A stretch of DNA of 64,000 nucleotides from Stropharia rugosoannulata (taxonomy: Eukaryota; Basidiomycota; Agaricomycetes; Agaricales; Strophariaceae): positions 3,410,001 to 3,474,000 of the forward strand of contig JANCIK010000002.1 of assembly GCA_028532985.1 (NCBI GenBank). Reading direction: 5' to 3'. The notes below the pieces were generated by a model. That model had not been told where the DNA came from. It saw nothing but the letters and a program-made list of their open reading frames with translations, and did no database searches. Shown here piece by piece: positions 36,826 through 48,320 of this stretch (position 1 is its first letter; every line of letters starts with the position of its first letter). Both the position numbers and the translations under genes were made by a program.

Positions 36826-38260
36826 ATGTCAGATACATGTGTTCCGGTAAGCGGATGCTGACCTAGTTTAGTTCTATAACCCATGACGCAATCTCTTGCA
36901 GCACCATGACTGGTTCAACAACGTCCTCACGTTTGGCCTGTGTATGGGCCTCGTAGGCTCCTACTTGCCGCAACACATTCGAATCATAAAGGCGAAGTCA
37001 TCAGAGGGGATCAGTGTCTTCTTTCTATTCTTAGGAGTGGGTTCAACGACGTCGTCTATGTTCAACATGTGCGCTTATTTTGGCTCCTGTGTCGACTGCA
37101 CACTTACTAATTGTCGTAGGATAACGTTGCAAGCACCTATAGTCAAATGTTGTCGCGTTGTGGTATGATGTACTTCTCTATCAAGCAACTGTTTACTAAA
37201 TCCTCTGACAGTCTTTTGGATCCTGCCTTGAATTCACTGCAGGCGTGATTCAAATGACACTACAGTCTATATGCTTCAGCCTCATGTGAGTACTCGGTGC
37301 ATGTTGAGTGAGGGTGTGTGTTAAATCCTATGAACCACAGATTTGTTTTGTATATGATTTATTATCCTCAGTACATGAAATATGTCGACAGAAACACTGA
37401 GGAAGCGCAGCTATTGCCACCTTCACATCTTAAGCAGCCTGTCAAAAGTAGAAATTGGCAACTGTCAATTATCCTTGCTTGGGCGGCTGCTATACATTTG
37501 TACGTTTCCTTAAGCATAGACGACTGAATGAGCGCTTACCTTTACTTGCTTAGTGTAGCAGCGGCTTCAATTACGACGTACCTCTTGTTCAACATTCCCG
37601 ACCTTCCGGCGGGCGCCCAGTCCCCAGCAGTTCAGGCATGGGCAACAATTCTTGGTGTCTCCTCTGTCATTATGGCCATGATTCAATACACCCCACAATT
37701 GATTCACACATTCCGATTGAAGCATGTTGGTGCACTAAGCATTCCCATGATGATAATTCAGACGCCTGGAGGAATTCTGATGGTCATTAGCATCGCCCTC
37801 CGACCTGGCACAAATTGGACAAGTGAGCTTTTATCTAGTAGTTGCGGAACTCAATCTCATCAGAGCTTTACCAGGTTGGATTACCTTCCTCGTTAGCGCT
37901 ATGCTACAAGGCTGTCTTCTCTTTATGTGTATAGTCTGGAAGATACGACAGCGCAGACTCAATGTGGACGACTTTGGGAACCCATTGCCGCCACCCGTCA
38001 CCTCTACTGACGAAGAAATATCCGAATCACCTGATCCGTTATTGACGCAAGACGTGTCCTCGTCCCCCCAAGTAATTATTGCACAGTCAGAAGATTCTGT
38101 CATCTTCCGTGAGGATAGATTGCGTCCGACACAAAGGGTGTCGCCTCTCCCTGGACTAGGGGATAGTGAAGCCGCGCCGCTGTTGAATCGTGACGGAACT
38201 ATTAATAATGTTCAGGGCACGACCAAGTGGAAAGGATGGTCTGCGTGGTTCAAGCGCTAG
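36826..38260 (+). CDS. PQ-loop repeat membrane protein (vacuolar/lysosomal transporter-like)
   Basis: Exons 36826-36846, 36902-37068, 37120-37162, 37212-37285, 37341-37499, 37554-37822 and 37875-38260 give 372 residues. Two PQ-loop motifs are visible, GSYLPQHIRIIKAKSSEGIS (Pro30-Gln31) and YTPQLIHTFRLKHVGALSI (Pro202-Gln203), each followed by hydrophobic helices. The whole gives about seven membrane spans, the layout of PQ-loop amino acid transporters and of cystinosin/Ypq relatives. Other hallmarks are LQAPIVKCC and YYPQYMKYVDRNTEEAQLLP, which resemble basidiomycete members of the family. The C-terminal 110 residues are hydrophilic, acidic and probably cytosolic (STDEEISESPDPLLTQD), with an APLL stretch that resembles a dileucine sorting signal. 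The first exon has only seven codons. Substrate cannot be deduced. Confidence 0.85.
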
Positions 38261-40747
38261 TTGATCGGTATTCTTCTATTTTCGTACATTTTTTCACCAC
38301 GTCCCCTCCACAAGTATTTTCTTATATTGCGTATCATCTCCCTCTCAATAGTTTTTGGTATTTACACGCGTCTTAATTTGCATTTTGGTAATTTATAGTT
38401 TTCCTAGGTGGCTTGGATAAATATGTTCGCGTTCGACGCGTTCTCTTTGCCGTATACGCGTTCCGGTACCCGGTTTACTACTTGCAGGTTAGCACCAGAC
38501 CCTACCCATACCCTACCAGTCCGTTGTTACGTTTCCTACCAACTTTTAGTTTGTGGGCGCCCAACCATCAATACCGTTTATAAGTTCCTTTTTTGTCGGT
38601 CGGAGGCTGGTGCCGCCGTTGCCAGCACATAATAAGCAAGGAGCTGGTTCTTCTAGCCCACTTTCGTATATTTCAGCGCCCGAGGTCCAAGGACTGCAAG
38701 GCCCGTATGTAATATTACCAAAGGAATTCCTCAACAGAATCTGCCAGCTTCTCACTGCATGATTTCATTTGACAAGATATACATACTTAAGTACTCAACG
38801 CCGCAATATATTATGAGCCAGTTGTGTTTGATACTTGCTTAATATACTTTGAGCAAGATGAATGAAGGCTGCATAAAGTTAGAGGGAACTGGGATAGCGT
38901 TTATTAATGTATGTCGTTATACAAGCGACTGAATATTGGACGGGCGACGGCTCATTCACTTTCCCAAGTCGTCTCTCTCATCCTCGAATAGTCCTTTGGG
39001 AATCAGGATTGAAGTAAGTCATTGGATAAAAGCAAGTAATTGCGAGACTACACGAGGTCGCCTCAAGCGATGCAGGCTGCACAAGCTGTGGGTGTCAGTA
39101 CTGTAGGCATGTATTCGCGTATTTATGTTTGAAGGATATGAAGCCAATTCAAGCTTAGATTTGCCTCGAGTTTAGCGGTGATAAGCCAGACAAGCGGCAA
39201 CTTGCCATAAACACCGACCTGCGTGGCTCAGGTTTGTGCTAATGTCGATGTGTTCCCGGCGCTTTCGGTATTTATGGTTACCCCTTTCTGCTACTTACCC
39301 TTTTGTCCTCTCCTCATTTCCTATGTATGGGAATGGTAATTCATTTGGGAGTCGATTGAATTCTTTGGAGAATATCTAATAGACGCTACAGTATTAAACT
39401 GAAGTTGCAAGGGCAATGCAAGGGCGTCAAACCTCAGTACTGAGGCTTTACCTAATGAAGACCTTCAGACTCCGGAGAGGCAAAGATGCTTATATCCACT
39501 AACTTATCTCCATTGCCGCTGCCCACGGTCCGTCATGTACCGTCATGTCAAAATCACCTTTGACTGACTTCTTTGCCTTTCTTTGCTCATAAACCTTCAT
39601 TCGTCCTTAATTGCCTTGCAGATCTCATGGGTGTAAAAACAATCTAATCTATGTCATCATGATTCCATATGCAGGCCAAGTTCTGGTCGAAGTAATCAAA
39701 AGTTATCGCTGCTGCGCTTAGATGCAGATGATTTGGAACTACTGAAAGCCTCAGCCAAGTCAGAACATCATTCACCTAGAATCATTGAAGGCCTTTTCAT
39801 CTTGATGACCTGATGATGGCCGATCTTTCACTTTATCTATTCAATGATCAACATCCCGCCAGCCGAGCGCTTCCCCACACCAGGCGATGTTATGCAGTTC
39901 CGCACGACGTCGTGACATTACTGGCGGCTTGGATTCATATGGATATATGATACTTTCTGCAAACAGAAATGTCCGCTATGACAGCTTTCAAACAGCTTCA
40001 AACTCGTCACACATCTCATTCTCAATGAAGGCTGTGTTTACCAAAACATATGCTGCTCTAATGCAGCCCCACTGCTACGAACGTAGGTCATGAGGTATGG
40101 CATACCCATTAATACGCCTACTGAATTGCTCTTGAAAGAAGACTTAACCTGGTGTGTCAGCCTATTCAATGTTAATTTTAATGACATCAAAAATCATTCT
40201 TACAGTCTCTTCTATGCACGGGTTCAGCCACTATCTATAGTGACCCACCTGCATGATGTCTTTTTAGTTGCAAAAACGGCGCAATAGGTATGAAGTGCCC
40301 CTTTTTCAAAACATCCAGGAAACATACCATACTCCTCCTTGGCCTGTACAATTCTGCCCCAAACAAACTGTGAATAATCATTGGCCGTGAAGTCCATGTT
40401 TACCGAAAGTGTACGTATTCTCAAGTCTTCAGCTTCTTTCCTTACGTGTCTCCAAAACTTTCTCAACAGGACTAGCGCGACATGTTTTAGTCCAAAATCC
40501 CGTGCGAATAATTAAACAAGTCTTCGGATACACATTAATTGTCCGAGCGGCACCGGCAGGGTCTGATGGCCCTTTACGAACTACATTTTGCTCATCTAGA
40601 TCCCTTTCGAACAGCCTTGCAGGGTCAGGCCTCAGGAATAGGCAATGGGTCGAGCTTTATATTCCTCTGCTTTCGCAACGATTCAAACCGCCCTTCCCGG
40701 AATCCCCTCTTCAAGCTCAGCGCGTCCGTCAACCTTGCCCCGCTGCA
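38261..40747. other. Gene-poor stretch of 2.5 kb
   Basis: No gene I can support. A minus-strand ORF at 40466-40224 (80 codons) contains possible splice sites and may be the remnant of a gene, but the exons I tried soon ran into stops. The 3' part is the promoter region of the DUF6534 gene. Confidence 0.4.
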
Positions 40748-42582
40748 ATGGATTCTTCAGATGAAAGTTACTCGAGTGTGGCCCACCCCTTTGCATCGGT
40801 ATACTGGGGTGAGTAGTTTGTCTGTTGGCCATGATCGCGAAGCTTATAACCTGCATACTCTGGAAAAAAAGGACTGGTCATATCTTTGCTGTGAGTCGAC
40901 TATTATCAGCACGTACAGTTATGTTATTCACGTCTAATATATCATCAGATTGGGAGGGGTCGCTTTCATGCAAGCATACACCTATTTCACCAGGGCGAAG
41001 GATCACTTCATGATCAAGCTTATGGTATGTGATATCCGTCCCATCCGAAGTTGCGCGCATTAACATGAATTTTTAAAGGCGATTTCCATGTTGTGAGTCT
41101 AGTTATTGATCGTCTTTCATTGTCATTAATTTTTTCTTAGGCTGCTAGATATTGCGGAATCGGCACTCGTCTCCTACTCAGTATACTTTTACCTCGTAAG
41201 TGTCATGCAGTCGTATTGGATAATCCCTCACATTTCAGTTTGATAGGTTCCTCGTTTCGGTTCAACCGCAAATCTAAGTGTTTTGCCAACGTGAGCTTGA
41301 TGAATGTCCCCTTACCAAGCCTATAATTGACATTGAATAAGAACAATGGCCGTCGAATGCCTTACAGCAACGCTCATTACTATCATGTAAGTTTGTGTCC
41401 TTAATTTCATGAACTTGTCTAATATCTTTTGGTAGATCCCAGTTGTTCTATGTCTACCAGCTCATTGGAGGTAACATCACCGCATTCACTCTAGCTATGA
41501 ACCAGAATAACGAATGTGTTTCAGCTAAAAAGATGGGCAAAGGCAACTGGGGATTGATCTCATCGATTGCAAGTGACTTTAAATATTTTATTACCGCTGC
41601 ATATTGACCATATCACAGATTTTGCTGAGCTTGATTTCACTTGCCGGCAGCATAGGTTAGTCACCCCTCGTCTATCATTTGGCAGCTCTTAACCTCAATT
41701 CTTAGCGTGTGTGGTTGCAATGATGAGGTTCAAACATAGTGTTCTCCAAGATCGAAACCGCTTCTTTGAGGCAAGTCGTCTTTTAAATACTCGTGGAATT
41801 TCAAATTAAATCTTGTTACTAGATCACTTTTGGTATTTCGAAAGGATTTGGCTCTGCCACCGATATCATGGCTACAATCTCTATGTGCTTATTCTTGAAC
41901 TCTGTTCGCACCGGAATGAACAAGTACGCCCTCCCTATTGTTCTGTAAATTATGCTCAATAATACCACCATCAGAACTAATACACTCCTTGACTCTCTCA
42001 TTCATCTTATATTAAACCGAGGCATACTCGTCACCGTCGCACAGACGCTTTTGCTGATTACGTTCTACGCTTCATCGAATACATTAGTTTGGTGCGTCCT
42101 TAATCCTAATGTTCTTACTATTATTAATGTGGATATTTCAGGGTCCTCTTCCATATCAATGTTCCCAAGCTCTATGTGAACACCTTCTGTGAGTGGTTTT
42201 ATCTCTGATGGATACCTAGATTCTCATCCTTTACATATAGTCGCCATGTACGTCTAGTCCTGTTTCAGGGGGTTGCGAGTGTAGTGATTAACCGATATCA
42301 TTTTACTTAGGCTGAATGCTAGGGACCGTATCAAAACCAAGCATCTTGGAACCGCTGTCAGACTCACGGACACTGAGGCCTCTTCTCGTCACCGCAAGGG
42401 TGAAGCTGGCTTCGGATCTGGCGACCATGCCACTCTAGTGTCCGACATACAGGTATTCAGGACTCCTTTCCTGAGTGTTTTTCGGCTGACACTTTTTCCA
42501 GACTGAGAATGAAAAGATGACACTACCCCCTGGTCATACTCACGTTGTGATGAACACAACTGTGACCACCACTATTGGATAA
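40748..42582 (+). CDS. DUF6534 family multi-pass membrane protein
   Basis: Seventeen exons in 1.8 kb: 40748-40808, 40872-40890, 40949-41024, 41079-41092, 41141-41195, 41247-41290, 41342-41386, 41436-41470, 41525-41568, 41619-41655, 41706-41770, 41823-41923, 41975-42091, 42142-42188, 42241-42247, 42311-42452 and 42502-42582; 329 residues. DUF6534 proteins are an expanded agaricomycete family with about seven membrane helices and unknown function. Matches include GGVAFMQAYTYFTRAKDHFM, CLTATLITIISQLFYVYQL, TLLDSLIHLILNRGILVTVAQ and the closing WVLFHINVPKLYVNTFFAMLNARDR. The segment between the last two carries a 7-nt exon (TCGCCAT). Introns 41569-41618 and 41771-41822 begin with GC; a GT donor four bases later would destroy the membrane helices. 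The C-terminal tail is polar. Confidence 0.85.
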
Positions 42583-43094
42583 TCGAATCCTACCACACTC
42601 CTTTGGCCCTTTATCTCCTCGGAAGCTCTCGCCTATGTAGCTTGGACTCCATCCCCGATTCCTGTCTCTTCGTACAATATCAGCCGAGCCTCTCATAATT
42701 TATTGATCGGAAAGTACATAGATATAATTTACATACGTGTCACAAACATCAAGCAAACATAAATGTTGTGTACATCAATGCTATTTGTAGGCCACTTGAA
42801 TGGCTAAGTAATAATTTGTTTTCTTTATTTTAGAATTGTGTTGTGGGAATCAAGAAACATTACAAACCGGATTGGCTGGAGGCAGTTACAGCTTATTTCA
42901 TTGGAAATGCAAGGTAATTGTGCCTGAGGAACTTGAAGTTGAAAAACCTGTTTCCTAAACTGTCTTTTCTTCTGTAAGTGAGTTTGATATTAATTTAATG
43001 GTTATATACAACATGTATGCATAGAGGGTGTTAGGGAAAATGAGGGGAGATAAAATATCACAACATTGGACATTCGGATTAGCTAAATGATATC
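42583..43094. other. Convergent spacer
   Basis: 512 bp between the DUF6534 gene and MGM101, both ending here. AT-rich, no gene visible. Confidence 0.4.
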
Positions 43095-44038
43095 CTACTC
43101 TTGATAAGGATAGCCGAATTTCCCCTGGTCCTTGCGGCGCCAAAGCTTTTTCCTAGAGGTAGTGTTAGAGCAGCAGTATTTATTCAGAGGGCAACAACAG
43201 ACTTTTTTTTCGTCGGAATATGTTCTGCGTAAACTTCGACGCAATGTTGGGCTTTGAATTCACGAATAAACCGAGGATCCCTGTAAACGTCCAATTTTTA
43301 GCAAATGATATAGACCAGCCAGTTTGCAAGTCACCAAAGTTCGCTAGCTATGCCGAGGTCTTTACAACAGCGCATTAAAGCGTTACTTTTACAGCCTTCT
43401 GTAGCAGTAGCAATGCCAGAAGGGTCAAAGTATTCCTGTTCTCCCCTGGCTATCGCGACTAACCTGGTATTGTGCTCTGTTAGTCAGATGTACTAGAAGA
43501 TATAAATCATCATACCTGCCAAGGCAGACGAGAGCGTATTCACGACTGACAATCTTCGGGCCTACATTCGTCTCGCCCCGCGGCGCAAGACCCCAACCGC
43601 CAGGACCGAAAGCCTTGTTTAGGATCCGTCGGTATTTGATCTCAGGAAGGTATGCAAGACCGTCTGCGCAGAATATGGATAGCAGGTCAGCCAGTGAATG
43701 CTAGAGGAGGGGAAGTGCATGCCTGGCTTCATTTCTACGTCTCTGACATCCACTGGAGCCAACAGTACTTCCGCAACTTCTGGCGGGAATGGCGTTGCGG
43801 AGAGACCGTGGTAACTCTTGGACCAGTCAGTTGCGCCGTCGCTGCCATGAGCATCTAGAAGCAGTTTATCCAGAGGAGGAGTGCTTGTTTCTTTTGGGGA
43901 GGGTGGTGCTGCTGCTGTGGTGTTGTACTTGACCTGGCCGAGTGTGATTCTAGCCGAGACAGCTTTGGAAGCTATCCGCCCCGTCGAGAGGAGCCGAGGC
44001 GCTTTATGAATACAGGCGCGAAGCTCTCTGTATAACAT
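43095..44038 (-). CDS. MGM101: Mitochondrial genome maintenance protein MGM101
   Basis: Rad52-related single-strand annealing protein of mitochondrial nucleoids, needed for mtDNA repair and maintenance. Exons 44038-43723, 43663-43516, 43463-43335, 43280-43203 and 43152-43095 give 242 residues. The first 50 residues are basic and Ser/Thr-rich ([21 protein letters not shown]), as expected for mitochondrial import. The conserved core runs from [20 protein letters not shown] through [58 protein letters not shown] and IREFKAQHC to [16 protein letters not shown]. Intron 1 (43664-43722) must be read as GC-AG: no GT donor is available between the conserved blocks, and GC splicing joins VEMKP to DGLAYLPEI in frame. 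An in-frame ATG upstream extends the frame to 44281, but the extra residues look non-coding. Confidence 0.93.
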
Positions 44039-44661
44039 CGTTGGTACCGGTAAACAATGGTGACACGCCCTTGTCAGTCCGGCGCGACTCTCGAGAAGAA
44101 ATATAAGTTCCCACGTGTATAGCATGACGCGCCCGCGTCGCGCTTGGCCTTGCTTGAAAAGTAAGGTTCTCCGAGGTGGGAATCCACCATATATAGTAGT
44201 AGAAGCAAACACCGCCAAATACGAACTTATACGGACAACCTCGTTTCTCTCGCCATCGTCTGTGATCTTAGAATCAAACATCCCAAATATTATCTATACG
44301 TGGAGCATATGTACTATGTAGTGCATCCCTTCTAAATCATCTATCTATATAAATCATCTAAATATCCTGCTTGGCTATGCGGCATGCCTACTACTCTCCC
44401 GCATCGTTAGTTATTACTACATCATCTTAGTATTTGTTACTCAAGCCTTTTACTTAAGCAGACTAGCAAGGCCTAATCGCCGGAGGCGATACCTAGTTTC
44501 AAAACAAAGTTTAAATAGAGAAAAATACATTAAAAATAGTATATAGGCAAAAGAGGGGTGTAATACAAGCAAGAATAGGAAGGCCATCCATAGATATGTG
44601 TGATTTAACTAGTCGTATGTGCCTGGGATTTGTGGTACTTCCATCAGCGAAAGGTAATGTT
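44039..44661. other. Spacer between MGM101 and the YIH1-like gene
   Basis: 623 bp between two minus-strand genes. Contains the MGM101 promoter near 44040-44200 and an AT-rich tract of short direct repeats (ATCTATATAAATCATCTA) around 44340. No gene seen. Confidence 0.4.
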
Positions 44662-46014
44662 TTAATGTTTTTTTGCTCGTCCAGTATTTCTTCGCGTGTC
44701 TGCGGAATCAAGAAACCCTCCTAGATCAAGTGCATTACGAGCAGCTTGATTGATATGTTTGAACCTGTCTGGACCTAGATGGATGCCGCCGAAATAGCGT
44801 GTGACGACAACAAGAACATTATTGACTTCCTGCAAAGGTGTAAGCCATGAAATCTGCAATGAGAAAAACACATAACTGTACTAACCAGGATTTGCAGAAG
44901 ATGGGCCAAGCGTCCACCAGCGGCAGTCTCACCGTCGTCGTCATTATCTAGCAAAGAATATTAATGAGTCACCCATCACGATAAATGAGCTTCACTCCAT
45001 CGGACCTTGATGAACGACACCATCCACTTGACATCGCCATGCATTGATGATAGGATGGGCGGCTCTAGCTATGCGGCGATCCGAAATTAAGTGTGCTAAT
45101 ACAGCAGGAACCTAATGATATGACAGTGGCGACTAAGCTCGTAAAAACAGCGTTTAATATACAAGTTAGGTACCTCGGAAGGATGTTGAATGCGACACGC
45201 TCGGCCAACGAACGTGCTTTTACGATCAGTAATAGGTTCAGCGACATATAGGTTAATCCCTGCTGGCATAGAGGACGGAACGGGCTCAATGATACCAGTT
45301 ATTTGGTCACTTTCATCGGCATGAGAGCGCGGTGGAGGCGATTCTCGATGTGACGTTTGCTCGGCTTTGGTATCGTCTCGCAAAAGTTCTCCAACCTTTT
45401 CGGTGTTCAGTTTGTCTTCATACCAGGCTGTACACCTGTCAACGACGTTTTGAAGGCCGTCAAAGACGCATACACTGTCGGCGGACCATTCGACACCACT
45501 AACGGAAATGTATGTTCTCAAGACGGATCCAAATAAACTTGAATCTGCACCGAATGAACCAATATACTTGGAAAGCAGCTGAAGTTGTGGTGGTGAAGAG
45601 CTCGGATAGGTCAAAGGTAGAGAAACAAGAATTTTGAAAGATACATCCTCATGTGGTGAAGATAGACTGCGCCACGTTAGCGTGTCGTTTGCGTGGAGGT
45701 CTCGCAGTACGCGGCTCACCTCAGGAGCACTTCGTAGCGTACTGTCCCATCTGGCCGCGTTGGCGATGTTTTTCCGTTGGAGGCAGGCGGACGGTAGAGA
45801 CGGATAGCTTCCTCGCCGTAGATGGACTGCAGAACTGCGTGGCAGTGTGCGTTTCAGGGATCTGTGGGCTGCTCAAGGCAAAGTAGTCCTCACCCTCAAT
45901 CTCCGACGCTACTGCCTCGCGTTCTGGTATCTGCGAGAGGTCTTGAAGGAAAATTTGTAGCTCACGAGAATGGTCGGGCTCATTGACGGTTGAGGATGAA
46001 GAAGAGTGAGACAT
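44662..46014 (-). CDS. YIH1: YIH1/IMPACT-like regulator of GCN2
   Basis: Exons 46014-45894, 45834-45720, 45666-45174, 45111-45006, 44947-44886 and 44829-44662 give 354 residues. The family binds Gcn1 through an RWD domain and so restrains Gcn2 kinase activation on starvation. The RWD domain occupies the N-terminal part (EIEVLQSIYGEEAIRLY, then VRYEVLLR, LVSLPLTYPSSSPPQLQLLS). After an acidic, Ser-rich linker comes the UPF0029/IMPACT domain: YVAEPITDRKSTFVGRACRI, LISDRRIARAAHPIINAWR, DNDDDGETAAGGRLAHLLQIL and NVLVVVTRYFGGIHLGPDRFKHINQAAR. For the last intron I chose the acceptor before EVNNVLVVV rather than one further upstream, because it restores the family spacing. The protein is longer than yeast Yih1 because of the linker. 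Confidence 0.9.
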
Positions 46015-46429
46015 GGTCTGCTTATCTTATCAGTGCGTGATGTATTGTTGACGAGGTTAATCTCGGGTGAATTCAGGAAAACTTCATGCTCTCTTTCTTC
46101 CAGGACTTCACTTATTCCTCGATATTTTATGCATAATTCGGCAAGAGGTACTATCCGAGCAGGATGATGCAGCTTGCAAGGAACGATACGCAAACCAAAT
46201 GGGCGTTTTGGCTGTACGGTTGTGGCACGGTCACGTCACGGTGTCACACTAAACTTGAACTGCACCCGACTTCAAGGCACCAACTCTTACTTGCTGAACA
46301 GGCCAAGAACAGGCTCGAATTCTCGCAAACCACACATGTCCGCTTGAATGACTATATGCTGACTATACGGGATCTCACAATCATCTACGCCGTATCTTGC
46401 GCGTATTGAAAGCTGAAAGCCAACAGTAA
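46015..46429. promoter_or_regulatory. Divergent promoter region, YIH1-like / ATG29-like
   Basis: 415 bp between divergent start codons. No TATA box or repeat that I can single out. Confidence 0.4.
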
Positions 46430-47757
46430 ATGCCCAACCCAATGAATGTTCGAGTAGTTGTCAAGCTGCCCTATAACAGACCAGACCACCCGATCGACGA
46501 TCCTCCACAGGTATATTTGTCTCTTCTAGACCAACTAGTGACTTCTTACATATGTTCTTAGATAGAATGGAATGCTGAAAAGGCTAGCATCCTCTGGGAG
46601 GTCATTGAAAAGTCTCGCGCAGTAGACAACGCAGGCACTGACTGTGAGCGACGTTCTCGTATGCCTCCCTCAGGAGCGCTCTTATGATGAGGTATCAGGG
46701 AAAGGTCTAGCAGAGCATCTTGAAGTTCCTCTTCCTTATTTACTCTATCGGGCGAACGCGCGATTTCAAGAGGAACTACGTGGAATACGCGATATAGGCA
46801 TTCTCAGTCCCACAACTCCTAACTCTACTAAAGGTGGCGCATTTCCTACAGGAGATAAGAAATTGCCAATAGCGAGGACAACTGGAAATATTCTTCCTTT
46901 GAACTCCAGGTCGGCGCCTCTGAGTGTCCTTGCAAGGCTGTCTGCGCTTGGGAATAATACCTCAAGGGCAAAAAAGCCGGTATCATCGTCAACTCTAACA
47001 TTACAAGTGGCAAAAAAGCCCTTCGGTCTACTTCGGCCTGTATCACCATCCTTGTCAGAAACTTACTCTGACTCTGACGAGGATGTACTGAAAGAAGAGG
47101 AAGCCGAAAGAAATGCAGAAGAGGAAGAAATATTGAATCGTAAAATCCAGGACCTACAGAAGATGATGACAACTGAAACACTAGGCCTAGTGAGCTCAAG
47201 ATCAAATAACAAATTGAAGGCTAGGGATCGCGGTCGTTCTGAACCACTCTCACCGCGGTCTTTGGGAAGTTCAAGACTTGACACTTTGTCAAATCGTAGT
47301 ATGAGCCAGAGTATATCCAGTGCGAGCTCTCCGCGTGGCTCCAGTTCAATACCCGACATTCGGTCTCAGTCATCTGGGTCGTTGCCTCATTCTCCCATTG
47401 GCAGAGATCTGTCTATGAAATCTTCGAGCCCACCGGCCATGTCTTCACGCGGTGCAGTCGGGCTAGTCCACCGCAGTAGCCATGGATCCGAGGCTTCCAG
47501 CTTCAGCGACCTAAGCGGTAAGTTAGTTAAAGAATATGCTTTAGCAATGACTATTAAAACTCGTGAAGATGCAAGTATCTCAGCATCTGTACTCGAAAGT
47601 GCTTTACTTTCCAATATTGGCAACAATGGATCCCGCTTGTACGTTATTCTTAGATATTTTGTTGGCGGCGCCGACTGACAGTCGAATACTAGCTCACAAC
47701 TATCGCGGACTCGAGCAGCCAATCGAATTCATACCGTTGTTCCTCAATGACTTCTGA
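46430..47757 (+). CDS. ATG29: ATG29-like autophagy protein
   Basis: Exons 46430-46510, 46562-46643, 46699-47517, 47545-47638 and 47682-47757 give 383 residues. Atg29 joins Atg17 and Atg31 in the scaffold that nucleates the pre-autophagosomal structure. The conserved N-terminal domain (about 80 residues) is clear once three exons are joined: VRVVVKLPYNRPDHPIDDPP, IEWNAEKASILWEVIEKS, TDWKGLAEHLEVPLPYLLYR, ANARFQEELRGIRDIG. The rest is a long Ser-rich disordered region with an acidic coiled stretch (DVLKEEEAERNAEEEEILNRKIQDLQKMM) near the middle, again typical of Atg29. The third intron is only 27 nt (47518-47544) and is doubtful. The last two junctions lie outside the conserved domain and are provisional; without the last one the frame stops at 47678. 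Confidence 0.8.
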
Positions 47758-48320
47758 ACTCGTGTCCTTTTTCTCTTTGCACCATAGAAGTTCGTTATCT
47801 AATTATTTACAGTATTCTACATTTGTACTCCCTTCGTTGTACTTAAACTACGAGACGGACACGTGTGGCAATTCTGTATATACCTATCTCTTCGTTGTTT
47901 CTTCAAAATCATACATGCCGCTTCGTGGGGCGCCTATTGCATCGAGGGTCATAACTTCCAACCCACCGGGCCTCATGGCATATTCACTGTGCCTTATTCT
48001 GCTGCACCAATCTGAGGAGAAGATTATGGGATAATGTAACCTGTTGAAGTATAGTGATGACAATCTATGACTTCTGAATGCATATGTATTTAATTCCTAA
48101 TAGTAGGAACTGACTTACTCGGGGGCTTTATACTGAACATTCTTTGACGTTCCCCATCATAGTCCTGGACTTTCACTGCATCTGTGTGAACGCGTAATGC
48201 TTTGAACAGCCATCATTCCGATTAACCCAATATACCAATATTCAAATCTCAGCTTATACCACGTCGTTGATATTCTATTTCATCCTTTGACGCGACTTTT
48301 ACCACCCTTGTGTCTTCACC
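47758..48320. other. Spacer between ATG29-like and DDI1
   Basis: 563 bp between two plus-strand genes: 3' flank of the first and promoter of DDI1. A short ORF at 47747-48034 overlaps the 3' end and shows no domain. Confidence 0.4.

Noticed and set aside
40224..40466. Minus-strand 80-codon ORF as a possible gene
   Set aside because: Candidate exons joined at GT-AG sites run into stop codons; at best a relic.
44039..44281. Upstream extension of the MGM101 reading frame
   Set aside because: The additional 81 residues lack a targeting-peptide character, while the ATG at 44038 opens a typical mitochondrial leader.
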